NCBI RefSeq assembly: GCF_016598485.1
Contig: NZ_JAEMUW010000007.1
Location: 62,001 to 126,000 of the forward strand
Direction: 5' to 3'
DNA from: Micromonospora coerulea
GTDB lineage: Bacteria > Actinomycetota > Actinomycetes > Mycobacteriales > Micromonosporaceae
Length of the DNA: 64,000 nucleotides
Part shown: piece after piece, positions 1-7,752 of the stretch
How the letters are laid out: the number at the start of each line of letters is the position of its first letter
How positions within the stretch are numbered: position 1 is the first letter of the stretch
Program-made: the position numbers and the translations under genes
The notes under the pieces: generated by a model
The model's database searches: none
Told to the model about the DNA's origin: nothing
The model's input: the letters and a program-made list of their open reading frames with translations, nothing else

Positions 1-551
1 ACGCGATCAGCGACCTGATCCGGGGTGTGGTCTCCTGGCTGCCGCGGGCCTTCGTGGCGATCGTGATCGTGGTGGTCGCGGCGGCCATCGCCAACGCGGT
101 CCGGGATCTGGTCACCGGCGCGCTGGGTGGGCTGTCGTACGGCAAGATCCTCGGCGACCTGGCGGCGATCTTCATCCTGGCGCTCGGTGTGATCGCCGCG
201 CTCAACCAGGTGGGCATCGCCACCACGGTGACCACGCCGGTGCTGATCGCGGTGCTCGCCACGGTGGCCGGCATCCTGATCGTCGGTGTCGGCGGTGGTC
301 TGGTGAAGCCGATGCAGAGCCGCTGGGACGGCTGGCTCGACCGGGCCGCGGAGGAGTCCCGCGCGATCCGGGAGCAGCGTTCGGCGCAGGGCGCCGGTCG
401 CAGCGACTACGAGCGGCAGATGGCCGACCGGGCCGGCGCCGAGCGTACCCGGGTGGCCCGGGAACAACAGGCGATGTCCGGCGCCCCGGGCACGTACCAG
501 CCGGGGACCGTGGGCGACGAGACTCAGCAGATCCGCCGCCCGGGCGGCTAG
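1..551 (+). CDS. Mechanosensitive-channel-like membrane protein, 5'-truncated by window edge
   Basis: The reading frame is open from base 3 and runs to the TAG at 549-551, so the true start lies upstream of the window. The visible part has three hydrophobic helices (starting near LPRAFVAIVIVV, IFILALGVIAAL and VLIAVLATVAGILIV), followed by a soluble, charged tail rich in Arg, Glu and Gln. The pattern of repeated helices with a Gly-rich last helix and a PMQSRWDGWLDR linker resembles the TM-helix-repeat/CmpX proteins related to small mechanosensitive channels. The family call is moderately sure. The channel function is inferred only from the family. Confidence 0.7.
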   Translation, partial: AISDLIRGVVSWLPRAFVAIVIVVVAAAIANAVRDLVTGALGGLSYGKILGDLAAIFILALGVIAALNQVGIATTVTTPVLIAVLATVAGILIVGVGGGLVKPMQSRWDGWLDRAAEESRAIREQRSAQGAGRSDYERQMADRAGAERTRVAREQQAMSGAPGTYQPGTVGDETQQIRRPGG

Positions 552-608
552 CGCCGATGGCGGCAGGGGAGGGTGTCCGCGGGGCGATCGCGGCGCCCTC
601 CGCCGCAT

Positions 609-971
609 TCAGGCCAGGTGTCGGGGATCCAGCGAGCGGGCGAGGGCGCAGACCGCCAGCAGGCGGGTGTGCAGCCAGTCCGGCCCCGACCAGTCGGTCG
701 GCTCCGCGGTCGGCTGCCAGCCGTGGTCGAGGGCGGCGGCGCGGATGCCCTCGGCGTACCCGGCGAGCGCGGCGACGGTCAGCGGCCGGCGGTCGCCGTC
801 CAGGCTGTCGCGGACGGCCGCGGCGTGCTGGTCGACCAGAGCGAGCAGCCCGGGGCTGGCGGCGGCCGCGGCCAGCCCGGCGGTGCCGACGGACGCGGTG
901 AGCGCGACCAGGGCGGATCGCGCGGAGCCGGCGGCGGAGCGGGTCGCGACCCGATTGTTCGGCACACGCAT
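609..971 (-). CDS. DUF6401-like small actinobacterial protein
   Basis: 120 residues, with no signal peptide or membrane segment. The core reads GLLALVDQHAAAVRD, then TVAALAGYAEGIRAAA, then a Trp-rich DWSGPDWLHTRLLAVCALAR end. This layout matches small actinobacterial proteins I remember as DUF6401, some of which lie near natural-product genes. Here the neighbours give no pathway, so no function is assigned. It is convergent with the gene ending at 551 and divergent from the one starting at 1136. The start is the first ATG after the upstream stop; a later start is possible because the first 20 residues are not recognisable. Confidence 0.55.
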   Translation of the reverse strand: MRVPNNRVATRSAAGSARSALVALTASVGTAGLAAAAASPGLLALVDQHAAAVRDSLDGDRRPLTVAALAGYAEGIRAAALDHGWQPTAEPTDWSGPDWLHTRLLAVCALARSLDPRHLA

Positions 972-1135
972 GGGAACCGAGGCTAATCACGCCGTGACCG
1001 GGTCGACCTCGGCCGACCGGCTGACTGCCCGTCGGCCGGGCGGTGGCCAGGTTCCTCCGCCGGGATTGACCCGGGCGGGACCGGGCAGAAGGAGAACCGC
1101 GCGAACCGGCGCAGGGAGCCCCGCGGAGGAACGGA

Positions 1136-1585
1136 ATGGGACAGCACGTGGACGGACCGGAGGAGCGGCACCGGCGCCCGGCCGGTGTGAGTGACGACAC
1201 GGTCGAGGCGCTCGGCAAGCTCAGCGAGGCCCTGGAGACCGTCGAGCGGGCCCGCGGGCACCTCTACTCGCTGCACCAACTGATCGGCCACGCCGACCTC
1301 ATGCTCGACGACGCGGTCGAGCTGTTCCGCAGCGCCGGGCACGGTGAGATCGCCGACCGGATCGACCGGGACCTGCTGGGCCGCAACGTGATCGCCGGAC
1401 GCTGGACGTTCCAGATCGTCGAGGACTTCGACGACGGCTACTACGCGCTCTTCCGGGAGCTGGACCGCCGGGCCCGGGACGAGCTGGCCGGCGGCCGACG
1501 GCACCTCTACGAGGCGGAGATGAAGGAGCGCCGCCGCACCCGTGGGCGGCCCGGACACGAGGCGCGCCCCGGCGCGCAGGGCTAG
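1136..1585 (+). CDS. Conserved hypothetical helical protein
   Basis: 149 residues. The ATG at 1136 follows a good GGAGGAA ribosome site. The middle is strongly helical (ALGKLSEALETVERARGHLYSLHQLIGHADLMLDDAVELFRSAG) and continues into IVEDFDDGYYALFRELDRRARDEL. The tail is basic. There is no membrane segment and no motif I can tie to an enzyme. The stop codon overlaps the stop of the convergent small membrane gene ending at 1582. A GTG at 1187 (VSDDTVEAL) is an alternative start closer to the helical core. Function unknown. Confidence 0.7.
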   Translation: MGQHVDGPEERHRRPAGVSDDTVEALGKLSEALETVERARGHLYSLHQLIGHADLMLDDAVELFRSAGHGEIADRIDRDLLGRNVIAGRWTFQIVEDFDDGYYALFRELDRRARDELAGGRRHLYEAEMKERRRTRGRPGHEARPGAQG

Positions 1586-1794
1586 TCCGACGAGGCGGCG
1601 CCCGCCGGGCGGCGCCGGGCCGCGTCGTCGGCGATGATCACGGTGGCCACCATCAGCGCGACGCAGAGGCTGAACAGCCAGGAGTCGTCGGCGACGAGTT
1701 TCGCCGCGATGGGCGCCTGGATGGCGGCGAGCAGAAAGCCCAGCCAAGCCAGGCGGCGCTGACGTGGGGTGAGGATGCCGGAGCCCTGTTGCAT
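1582..1794 (-). CDS. Small two-helix membrane protein
   Basis: 70 residues beginning MQQGSGILTPRQRR. It has two hydrophobic segments (LAWLGFLLAAIQAPIAAKLV and LFSLCVALMVATVIIA) and a basic tail. The start is the ATG nearest the hydrophobic core; the frame runs open far upstream, but that part is an antisense shadow of the permease gene at 1957. The gene is convergent with 1136-1585 and the two stop codons overlap (1582-1585). Typical of orphan small membrane proteins in actinomycetes; function unknown. Confidence 0.55.
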   Translation of the reverse strand: MQQGSGILTPRQRRLAWLGFLLAAIQAPIAAKLVADDSWLFSLCVALMVATVIIADDAARRRPAGAASSD

Positions 1795-1956
1795 CCCGAA
1801 AGTCTGACGCGGGACCCGGCCATTGCCGTCACCCGTTCGGCCGATTCTGGACGACCTGTCCGGTTCCTCGACCATCCGGTTCGTACTTTTTGTCCTTTCG
1901 GGGGACCGGGTCGGGCGCCACTGACCGTCCCGCCGGATGCGGCAGGATGACCCACC

Positions 1957-3198
1957 GTGTCGACCACCACCACCACGCCCCGGGCGTCCCTGCTCCTGCT
2001 GGCCTATCTCGCCTTCGTGAGCCTCGGCCTGCCCGACGGGCTGATCGGGGTGGGCTGGCCGTCCATCCGCGCCGACCTCGGCGTGCCGACGGAGGCGGTC
2101 GGCGTGGTGCTCACCGCGGGCATGGTGGGTTACCTCACCTCCAGCGTGCTCGCCGGCTTCACCCTGGCCCGGCTCGGCGTCGGCTGGCTGCTCGCCGGCA
2201 GCACCCTGCTGGCGAGCCTGGCCCTCACCGGGTACGCGCTGACCCCCACCCTGGCCCTGATGGCCGGCTGCGCGCTGGTGCTCGGGCTGGGTTCGGGCGC
2301 GATCGACGCCGGGCTCAACGCGTACGCCGCCGGGGCGTTCGGGCCCCGCCACATGAACTGGATGCACGCGTTCTTCGGGCTCGGCGTGGCGATCGGCCCG
2401 CTGATCATGACCGGTGCGCTCAGCGCCGGCCTGGCCTGGCGGTGGGGGTACGGCACCGTCGCGACCGCCCAGCTCCTGCTGGCCGCGGCGTTCGCGCTCA
2501 CCGTCCGTGCGTGGCGGGAGCGGACGCCGGGCGCCGCCGACGCGCTCGTACCGCCCGATCCGGTCGCGCCCGCGATGGTGCCCGGCCCGGACGCGGTGGC
2601 CGGCGCCGGGCCGGTCGAGGCCCGGCCGGTGCGGGTGGTGGAGACGCTGCGGCTGCCGGCGGTCTGGCTCGGCGGAGCCGCCTTCGCGGTCTACGTGGCC
2701 CTCGAGGTGGCCACCGGGCTCTGGGCCTTCCTGCTGCTGACCGAGGGGCGGGGCCTGGCCGCGGCGGTGGCCGGCCTCTGCGTCTCCGGCTACTGGGGCA
2801 GCCTCTTCGTGGGGCGGGTGGTCCAGGGGGTGGTCGCCGAACGGCTGGGCAGCGCGCGGGTGCTGCGCGGCAGCCTGCTCGGCCTGGCCGCCGGCGCGGC
2901 GCTGATCGCCCTGCCCGCCCCGGCCTGGTTGGCGGTGGCCGGGCTGCTCGTGGTCGGCTTCGCCGCCGCGCCGGTCTTCCCGCTGCTGACCCTCAGCACG
3001 GCCGAGCGGGTGGGTGGGGCGCACGCCGACCGGGCCATCGGCCTGCAGATCGGCGCGGCCGGCCTGGGCGCCGCCCTGGTGCCGGCCGCGATCGGGGTGC
3101 TGCTGGGACGTACCTCGGTACAGGCGCTGGGCCCGGCCCTGCTGGTGCTGGCGGTCGCGCTGATCGCCCTGCACGCCGCCGCCTCCCGGCGGGGCTGA
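1957..3198 (+). CDS. MFS family transporter
   Basis: 413 residues with about twelve predicted membrane helices in two halves. A long Ala/Pro/Val-rich cytoplasmic loop near residues 190-225 joins the halves. The first half shows the MFS-type GLPDGLIGVGWPSIR, LARLGVGW and LGLGSGAIDAGLNAY motifs. The last resembles fucose-permease-like and YfkF-like MFS members, where a conserved Asp-x-x-x-Asn lies in helix 4-5. The substrate cannot be read from sequence. The GTG start at 1957 follows a CAGGAT -10-like box by 8 bases, so translation may start at or near the 5' end of the mRNA. The gene stands alone. Confidence 0.85.
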   Translation: MSTTTTTPRASLLLLAYLAFVSLGLPDGLIGVGWPSIRADLGVPTEAVGVVLTAGMVGYLTSSVLAGFTLARLGVGWLLAGSTLLASLALTGYALTPTLALMAGCALVLGLGSGAIDAGLNAYAAGAFGPRHMNWMHAFFGLGVAIGPLIMTGALSAGLAWRWGYGTVATAQLLLAAAFALTVRAWRERTPGAADALVPPDPVAPAMVPGPDAVAGAGPVEARPVRVVETLRLPAVWLGGAAFAVYVALEVATGLWAFLLLTEGRGLAAAVAGLCVSGYWGSLFVGRVVQGVVAERLGSARVLRGSLLGLAAGAALIALPAPAWLAVAGLLVVGFAAAPVFPLLTLSTAERVGGAHADRAIGLQIGAAGLGAALVPAAIGVLLGRTSVQALGPALLVLAVALIALHAAASRRG

Positions 3199-3292
3199 TC
3201 GGGCCGGCGAGGGCCGGCGGCGGATCCGCGACCCCGGCGGTGCCGCGCCCGTCCGCCCCCCGCCACCGCGGCGACCCCGCCGGCCGCCGGAC

Positions 3293-3553
3293 TCAGACGT
3301 CCGGGCCGGTCCGTCCGGTCGTCGACGGGCGGTACGCCCGCTCCGGGTCGGTCATCTCCCGGCGCTCGCCCTCCGGGCCGGCGCCGCGGTCCACCGCCTC
3401 GGGACCGTGCCCGAACGCGGCCTCCTCGCCGGCGTCGTTGCCGGTGACGTCGTCGGCCTGCCCGTCGAGGCTGGAGCCCGCGAGCGCCCGCTCCAACTCG
3501 CGCAGCGGGGTCCGCTCCTCGTCGCGCCACACGTGACTGTCGTTGTCGGTCAT
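3293..3553 (-). CDS. Small acidic hypothetical protein, sigma-B-type promoter
   Basis: 86 residues starting MTDNDSHVWRDEERTPL, hydrophilic and rich in Asp, Glu and Gly, probably disordered. It has no membrane segment or known domain. The ATG at 3553 was chosen over an upstream start because a sigma-B-like promoter (3563-3587) sits just before it. The upstream start would lie behind that promoter. It heads a run of minus-strand genes (SRPBCC, DUF2795, YihY) that look like a general-stress group. Function unknown. Confidence 0.6.
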   Translation of the reverse strand: MTDNDSHVWRDEERTPLRELERALAGSSLDGQADDVTGNDAGEEAAFGHGPEAVDRGAGPEGERREMTDPERAYRPSTTGRTGPDV

Positions 3554-3562
3554 TCCCCAGCG

Positions 3563-3587
3563 GTACCCGGGCGCGGTGATCGCAAAC
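3563..3587 (-). promoter_or_regulatory. Sigma-B-like promoter
   Basis: On the minus strand GTTT (3587-3584), a 15-base spacer and GGGTAC (3568-3563) match the general-stress sigma-B pattern GTTT-N14-16-GGGTA. The start codon follows 9 bases after the -10 box. Confidence 0.5.
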
Positions 3588-3663
3588 GGCCGCCGCCGGC
3601 ACGGCGATGGCCGCCGGATCACCGGCGGCCAGCGGAGCTGTCTCGTATCCGGGGGTCAGGGGG

Positions 3664-4125
3664 TCACGGCGTCGGCCGGTCGACCTTGCCGCGCCAGGCG
3701 CCGGTCTCCTGACCGCGCCGCTCGATGAACTGCTTGAACCGCGCCAGGTCGCCCTTGGCCCGGCGGTCGACCACGCCCAGCTTGTCGCCGGCCTGCTCGA
3801 CCACGCCGTGCGGCTCGAAGTCCATCTGCAGGGTCACCCGGGTGGTGCCCTCGTCGAGCCGGTGGAACGTCACCACACCGGCCTGGTGCGTGCCGCCGGT
3901 CGACTTCCAGGCGACCCGCTCGTCCGGCAGCTGCTCGGTGATCTCGGCGTCGAACTCCCGCTTCACCCCGGCGATCTCCACCGTCCAGTGGGTCATCGTG
4001 TCGGAGAGCTGCCGAACCTCCTGCACGCCCTCCATGAAGTGCGGGAACTCCTCGAACTGGGTCCACTGGTCGTAGGCGGTCCGGATCGGGACCGAGACGT
4101 CCACGTGCTCGATAACGCCGCTCAT
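3664..4125 (-). CDS. SRPBCC family protein (cyclase/dehydrase-like)
   Basis: 153 residues with a START/Bet v1-like fold pattern: an N-terminal strand (IEHVDVSVPIRTAYDQWTQFEEFPHFMEGVQEV), central strands and a C-terminal helix (LARFKQFIERRG). This is the polyketide cyclase/dehydrase family that binds hydrophobic ligands. The TQFEEFPHFM motif is usual in the actinobacterial stress-associated members. No substrate can be named. The ATG at 4125 has a perfect AGGAGGA site; the 32 residues open upstream are unlike the family. It lies 53 bases downstream of the DUF2795 gene and is probably co-transcribed with it. Confidence 0.8.
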   Translation of the reverse strand: MSGVIEHVDVSVPIRTAYDQWTQFEEFPHFMEGVQEVRQLSDTMTHWTVEIAGVKREFDAEITEQLPDERVAWKSTGGTHQAGVVTFHRLDEGTTRVTLQMDFEPHGVVEQAGDKLGVVDRRAKGDLARFKQFIERRGQETGAWRGKVDRPTP

Positions 4126-4178
4126 GAAGAATCCTCCTCTGCCCGCCGGTGCTGCTCCGGATCGTGGATCGATCCGGG

Positions 4179-4595
4179 TCACCAGCGCGTCGTCTCGTTC
4201 TTGTTCCCGAGCGCGGCCCACACCTCGGAAACCGTCTGGTAGCGGATGCCCTCGGGCAGGCCTTGCAACTGGGCCACGATGTCGTCGGGCGCCTCGTTGT
4301 CCCGCGCGTTCGCGATCAGCGCCTCCCGGTCACCGGGCAGCGCCGACATGGTGATGAACCGGCCGAGCCGGCTGCGCCGCTCGACGTCCTGCGAGCTCAT
4401 CCCCTTCGGGGCGCCGGTGCGCAGCTCGCCCGCCGGGGCCGTGGTGGTCTCCGGCTGGTCCTCGCCGGCCGGTTCCGGCACGCGGTGCTCCTCGACCCGG
4501 GAGCCGCCGGTCCCCGGACCCTGAACGAGTCCACTGACCTCCTGGCTCATCTGTTCGTCGACCCTGGGTGAGTGCTTGCTGCTGGCACGTTCCAT
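4179..4595 (-). CDS. DUF2795 domain protein
   Basis: 138 residues from the ATG at 4595. The first half is hydrophilic and probably disordered. The second half (SRLGRFITMSALPGDREALIANARDNEAPDDIVAQLQGLPEGIRYQTVSEVWAAL, written here only to locate it near residues 75-130) has the short helical DUF2795 pattern with the DDIVAQLQGLP signature. The role is unknown; the family is common in actinomycete stress loci. An ATG at 4607 lies inside the -10 box of the sigma-B-like promoter at 4606-4631, so it should not be in the transcript, and the 4595 start would be nearly leaderless. An alternative is the Met at about 4550. Confidence 0.7.
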   Translation of the reverse strand: MERASSKHSPRVDEQMSQEVSGLVQGPGTGGSRVEEHRVPEPAGEDQPETTTAPAGELRTGAPKGMSSQDVERRSRLGRFITMSALPGDREALIANARDNEAPDDIVAQLQGLPEGIRYQTVSEVWAALGNKNETTRW

Positions 4596-4605
4596 GCCCT
4601 CTGAC

Positions 4606-4631
4606 ATGCCCGAGGGGACCGCCGGTAAACC
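4606..4631 (-). promoter_or_regulatory. Sigma-B-like promoter of the DUF2795 gene
   Basis: On the minus strand GGTTT (4631-4627), a 15-base spacer and GGGCAT (4611-4606). This fits GTTT-N14-16-GGGNAT. The predicted transcript start is near 4599, just before the ATG at 4595. Confidence 0.5.
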
Positions 4632-4660
4632 GGTGCGGGGCCGCGGAGCTGGTCATACCG

Positions 4661-5635
4661 TCACGAATCGGCAGCCGCGCGGGGCGGCAGGACCGGCTCG
4701 CCCGGGTCCTCCGCGCCGGTCTGGAGCACCCGGCCGCGCTGCAACTCCGCGTTGACCTGTACGCCGAGCATGAGGGCGCAGTTGGACAGGTACAGCCAGA
4801 CCAGGAAGGCGATGACGGCGCCGAGACTGCCGTACGTGACGTCGTACGAGCCGAAGTTGGCGACGTAGAGGCCGAAACCGAAGGAGGCGAGCACCCACGC
4901 CAGCAGGGCGAGCCCGCCACCCGGGGTGAGCCAGCGGAACCGGGGTTGCTGGACGTTCGGCGCGATCCAGAACAGCAGCGAGAGCAGGCTCATCATCACC
5001 AGGGCCAGCACCGGCCACTTCGCGACGCTCCACACCGTGCGGGCCAGCCCGCCGGCGTGCACCAGGTCGCCGACCGCGTCGGTGACCGGGCCGCTGACGA
5101 TCAGGCCGACGGCCACCACCGCGAGCAGGACCAGCGAGATCGCCGCCAGCCCGATCTGCAGCGGCCGCAGCCGGTAGAAGGGACGGCCCTCCGCCACCCC
5201 GTAGATGGCGTTGGAGGCCCGGGTGAACGCCCCGATGTAGCCGGAGGCGGACCAGAGCGCGCCGAGCAGACCGAAACTGAGCAGCACTCCCGAACTCTGC
5301 TGGTCGACCACGCCGCGCACCACCTTGACGAAGCTGTCGTCGCCCACCACCGAGCCGGCCCCGACGTCGCGGGCCAGGCCGATGACGGTGTCGACGGCGC
5401 GCTCCCCGTCGGAGACCAGCCCGACCAGGGCGACCACCACGATGGTGGCGGGGAACAATGCCAGCACCCCGTAGTAGGTGAGCGCCGCCGCCCAGTCCGC
5501 GCAGTTGTCCTTGAGGAAGTTCCGCCCGCTGCGGACCAGCACCCCCCGCCAGGTTGCCCAGCTCAGCTGCCGTACCCGCCGGGGGATCCGGGCCCGCTGC
5601 CGGTCGGTGACCACCGGCTCCGTCGTCGCTGCCAT
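4661..5635 (-). CDS. YihY/BrkB family inner membrane protein
   Basis: 324 residues with about six membrane helices. Diagnostic family segments are DNCADWAAALTYYGVLALFPA near the N terminus, LLGALWSASGYIGAFTRASNAIYG in the middle and YGSLGAVIAFLVWLYLSNCALMLGVQVNAEL near the end. This is the YihY/UPF0761 family, once misnamed RNase BN; its cellular role is not settled. The short Pro/Ala tail is not conserved. The ATG follows AGGGAGCGG. A sigma-B-like promoter lies upstream (5689-5715), and the gene is divergent from the chaB-like gene. Confidence 0.88.
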   Translation of the reverse strand: MAATTEPVVTDRQRARIPRRVRQLSWATWRGVLVRSGRNFLKDNCADWAAALTYYGVLALFPATIVVVALVGLVSDGERAVDTVIGLARDVGAGSVVGDDSFVKVVRGVVDQQSSGVLLSFGLLGALWSASGYIGAFTRASNAIYGVAEGRPFYRLRPLQIGLAAISLVLLAVVAVGLIVSGPVTDAVGDLVHAGGLARTVWSVAKWPVLALVMMSLLSLLFWIAPNVQQPRFRWLTPGGGLALLAWVLASFGFGLYVANFGSYDVTYGSLGAVIAFLVWLYLSNCALMLGVQVNAELQRGRVLQTGAEDPGEPVLPPRAAADS

Positions 5636-5688
5636 GACCGCTCCCTGTGTCCCACCGCCCGGGCGCCCCCCCGCACGTGGCCCCGGCG

Positions 5689-5715
5689 GTACCCCGCCGG
5701 GGAAATCGGCAAACC
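5689..5715 (-). promoter_or_regulatory. Sigma-B-like promoter of the YihY gene
   Basis: On the minus strand GGTTT (5715-5711), a 16-base spacer and GGGTAC (5694-5689). Its -35 box is the left arm of the perfect inverted repeat at 5707-5731. Confidence 0.5.
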
Positions 5716-5722
5716 GGATGCC

Positions 5723-5748
5723 GGTTTGCCGCCGGGGGGTGCGGGAAC
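5723..5748 (+). promoter_or_regulatory. Possible sigma-B-like promoter of the chaB-like gene
   Basis: GGTTT (5723-5727), a 15-base spacer and GGGAAC (5743-5748). The -10 match is weaker than in the three neighbouring promoters. The -35 box is the right arm of the 11-bp inverted repeat 5707-5731 (loop ATG). Confidence 0.35.
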
Positions 5749-5784
5749 TCCACTGGGTAACCCATCGACACGGAGGAGGACGAG

Positions 5785-6189
5785 ATGCCCGGGCGCGAGG
5801 TACTGCCCAGCACGCTGCGGCGCTCCCCGGATAAGGCCCAGCGGACGTGGGAGAAGACGCACGACTCGGCGGTGGAGACGTACGGCGAGGGCCAGCGCGC
5901 CCATCGCACCGCGTTCGCCGCGGTCAAGCACGAGTTTGAGAAGGTCGGGGACCACTGGGAGCCGAAGGGTCGCAAGGGCCCGAGCGACCGGCAGGCCGCC
6001 GGGGGCGGCCCCGAGCGGCGGGCCCCCACGGCCGCCGGCGTGGACGCGAATGCGCCCAAGGAGCACCTGATGGAGGTGGCCAAGAAGCTGGACGTGCCCG
6101 GGCGGTCCCGGATGACCAAGCCGGAGCTGGTCAAGGCGATCCAGAAGGCGAACGACAAGCAGACCCGTGAGGCGCGTGCCCGCCGCTGA
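5785..6189 (+). CDS. ChaB family protein with C-terminal Rho-N/SAP-like domain
   Basis: 134 residues. Residues 1-60 are a ChaB domain (LPSTLRRSPDKAQRTWEKTHDSAVETYG, ending EFEKVGDHWEPKG). A Gly/Pro-rich linker follows, then a short SAP/Rho-N-like helix-turn-helix (HLMEVAKKLDVPGRSRMTKPELVKAIQKAN) that in other proteins binds nucleic acid. The two-domain form is frequent in actinomycetes. ChaB itself was named as a regulator of cation transport in E. coli, but that role is not established here. The ATG follows a strong GGAGGAGG. The transcript ends at a strong bidirectional hairpin (6203-6239). Confidence 0.82.
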   Translation: MPGREVLPSTLRRSPDKAQRTWEKTHDSAVETYGEGQRAHRTAFAAVKHEFEKVGDHWEPKGRKGPSDRQAAGGGPERRAPTAAGVDANAPKEHLMEVAKKLDVPGRSRMTKPELVKAIQKANDKQTREARARR

Positions 6190-6202
6190 CCGCCCCGGCA
6201 CG

Positions 6203-6239
6203 ACGGGAGCCCGGGACCGAATGGGTCCCGGGCTCCCGT
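6203..6239. terminator. Bidirectional hairpin terminator
   Basis: A perfect 16-bp stem (6203-6218 with 6224-6239) and a 5-base loop GAATG lie between the convergent chaB-like and aldehyde dehydrogenase genes. There is no U-run, as is usual in high-GC actinomycetes. Confidence 0.75.
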
Positions 6240-6246
6240 GGCGTCG

Positions 6247-7680
6247 TCACCAGTGGCCGCCGCCCGGCGCCTCGATGTGCACGGCCTTCACCGTGCTGAA
6301 CTCGTCGAGCAGCTCCGGACCGTATCCGAAACCCTGGCCGCTGCCGCGGCGGGGCTGCGCGGCGCCACCCGGCGCGCCGCCGAAGACCGCATTGACCTTG
6401 ACGGTGCCGACCGGCAGTTCCCGCCAGGCCCGCTGGGCGTGGCTCATCGACCCGGTGAGCACCGTGGCCGCCAGTCCGTACGGCGAGTCGGCGGCGCAGC
6501 GCAGCCCCTCCGTGAACGAGTCGACCACCACCACCGGGGCGACCGGCCCGAAGGTTTCCTCGCGGACCAGCGTCATCTCGTGCCGACAGTCGGTGACCAC
6601 GGTCGCCGGGTAGAACGCCCCCGGCCCGTCCGGCTCCGTCCCGCCGGTACGCACCCGCGCCCCCTCGGCCACCGCCGCGGTGACCTGCCCGTGCACGTGG
6701 TCCCGATGCCGGCGGTCCACCAGCGGGCCCAGCTGCGTACCCGGGTCGCGGCCCGGGCCGGTGGCCAGCGCCTCGGCGCGCTGCACCAGCGCGTCGACGA
6801 AGTCCTCCGCCACGTCCCGGTGCACGTAGATCCGCTCCACCGCCACGCAGATCTGCCCGGCGTTGGCGAAACAGCCGAGCGCCGCCTGCTCGGCCGCCCA
6901 CACCGGGTCGACGTTCCCGTCCACCACCAGCGGATCGCTGCCACCGTTCTCCAGCAGCACCTTCGCGCCGGTCCGCGCCCCGGCGGCGGCGATCTGCCGG
7001 CCGGTGGCGGTGGAGCCGACGTGAGCGACCACGTCCACTTCCTGCCCGGCCAGCGCCGCGCCCACCTCGGCCCCGCCGGTGAGCAGCGACAGCACCCCGG
7101 CCGGCAGCGCGGAGTCCAGCGCCTTCGTCAACAGCCAGCCGGTCGCCGGGGTCCGCTCGCTCGGCTTGTAGAGCACCACGTTGCCGGTGACCAGGGCCGC
7201 GCCGAGCAGCCCGCAGGAGACCGCCACCGGGTCGTTCCACGGGGTGATCGCGGCGACCACTCCGTGCGGCTCGGGGGCCATGAAGTCGAGGGACGAGTGC
7301 CCGCCGTGCAGGGTCCGGCCGCCGCGCACCGGCCCGAGCTCCGCGTACTGTCGCAGGGTGCCCACGCCCGCCGCCACCCCACCGCGCGCGTCGTCCAGCG
7401 GCTTGCCCATCTCGGCGGTCGTCGCCTGCGCCAGCTCCTCGGCGGCGGCCTCCACCGCGTCCGCGGCCCGGTGCAGCGCGGCCGCCCGCTCCGCCGGGGC
7501 GGTCGCCGCCCACTCCGCCGTCACACCCCGGGCGGCCTCGACCGCCTTGGCCACCTCGTCCGCCGTCGCCACCGGCACGGTGGTCACCGGGGAGCCGTCG
7601 GCCGGATCGTGGACGACCAGCTCACCTCCCGCGCCACCCGCGCCCCACACTCCACCTATGAGTTGCGCAACCGTGTACAT
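6247..7680 (-). CDS. NAD(P)-dependent aldehyde dehydrogenase
   Basis: 477 residues, slightly shorter than the usual 490-500. It would oxidise an aldehyde to a carboxylate with NAD(P). Visible motifs are TPWND (147-151), the cofactor lysine in YKPSE (K172), the Rossmann GSTATG (222-227), the general-base Glu in LLENGGSDPL (E244) and the nucleophile in AGQICVA (C278). EETFGPVAPV follows near residue 375. The substrate is unknown. The frame stays open far upstream across the antisense side of the next gene; the ATG at 7680 is the one that gives a family-like N terminus. Divergent from the FAD oxidoreductase at 7753. Confidence 0.9.
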   Translation of the reverse strand: MYTVAQLIGGVWGAGGAGGELVVHDPADGSPVTTVPVATADEVAKAVEAARGVTAEWAATAPAERAAALHRAADAVEAAAEELAQATTAEMGKPLDDARGGVAAGVGTLRQYAELGPVRGGRTLHGGHSSLDFMAPEPHGVVAAITPWNDPVAVSCGLLGAALVTGNVVLYKPSERTPATGWLLTKALDSALPAGVLSLLTGGAEVGAALAGQEVDVVAHVGSTATGRQIAAAGARTGAKVLLENGGSDPLVVDGNVDPVWAAEQAALGCFANAGQICVAVERIYVHRDVAEDFVDALVQRAEALATGPGRDPGTQLGPLVDRRHRDHVHGQVTAAVAEGARVRTGGTEPDGPGAFYPATVVTDCRHEMTLVREETFGPVAPVVVVDSFTEGLRCAADSPYGLAATVLTGSMSHAQRAWRELPVGTVKVNAVFGGAPGGAAQPRRGSGQGFGYGPELLDEFSTVKAVHIEAPGGGHW

Positions 7681-7752
7681 GCGGCAGTGGATGCCCCGGT
7701 CCCGGCGAGGCAAACGCGTTTCGTCCGGTAACCGGCCGGGTAGGCGGCTCGG

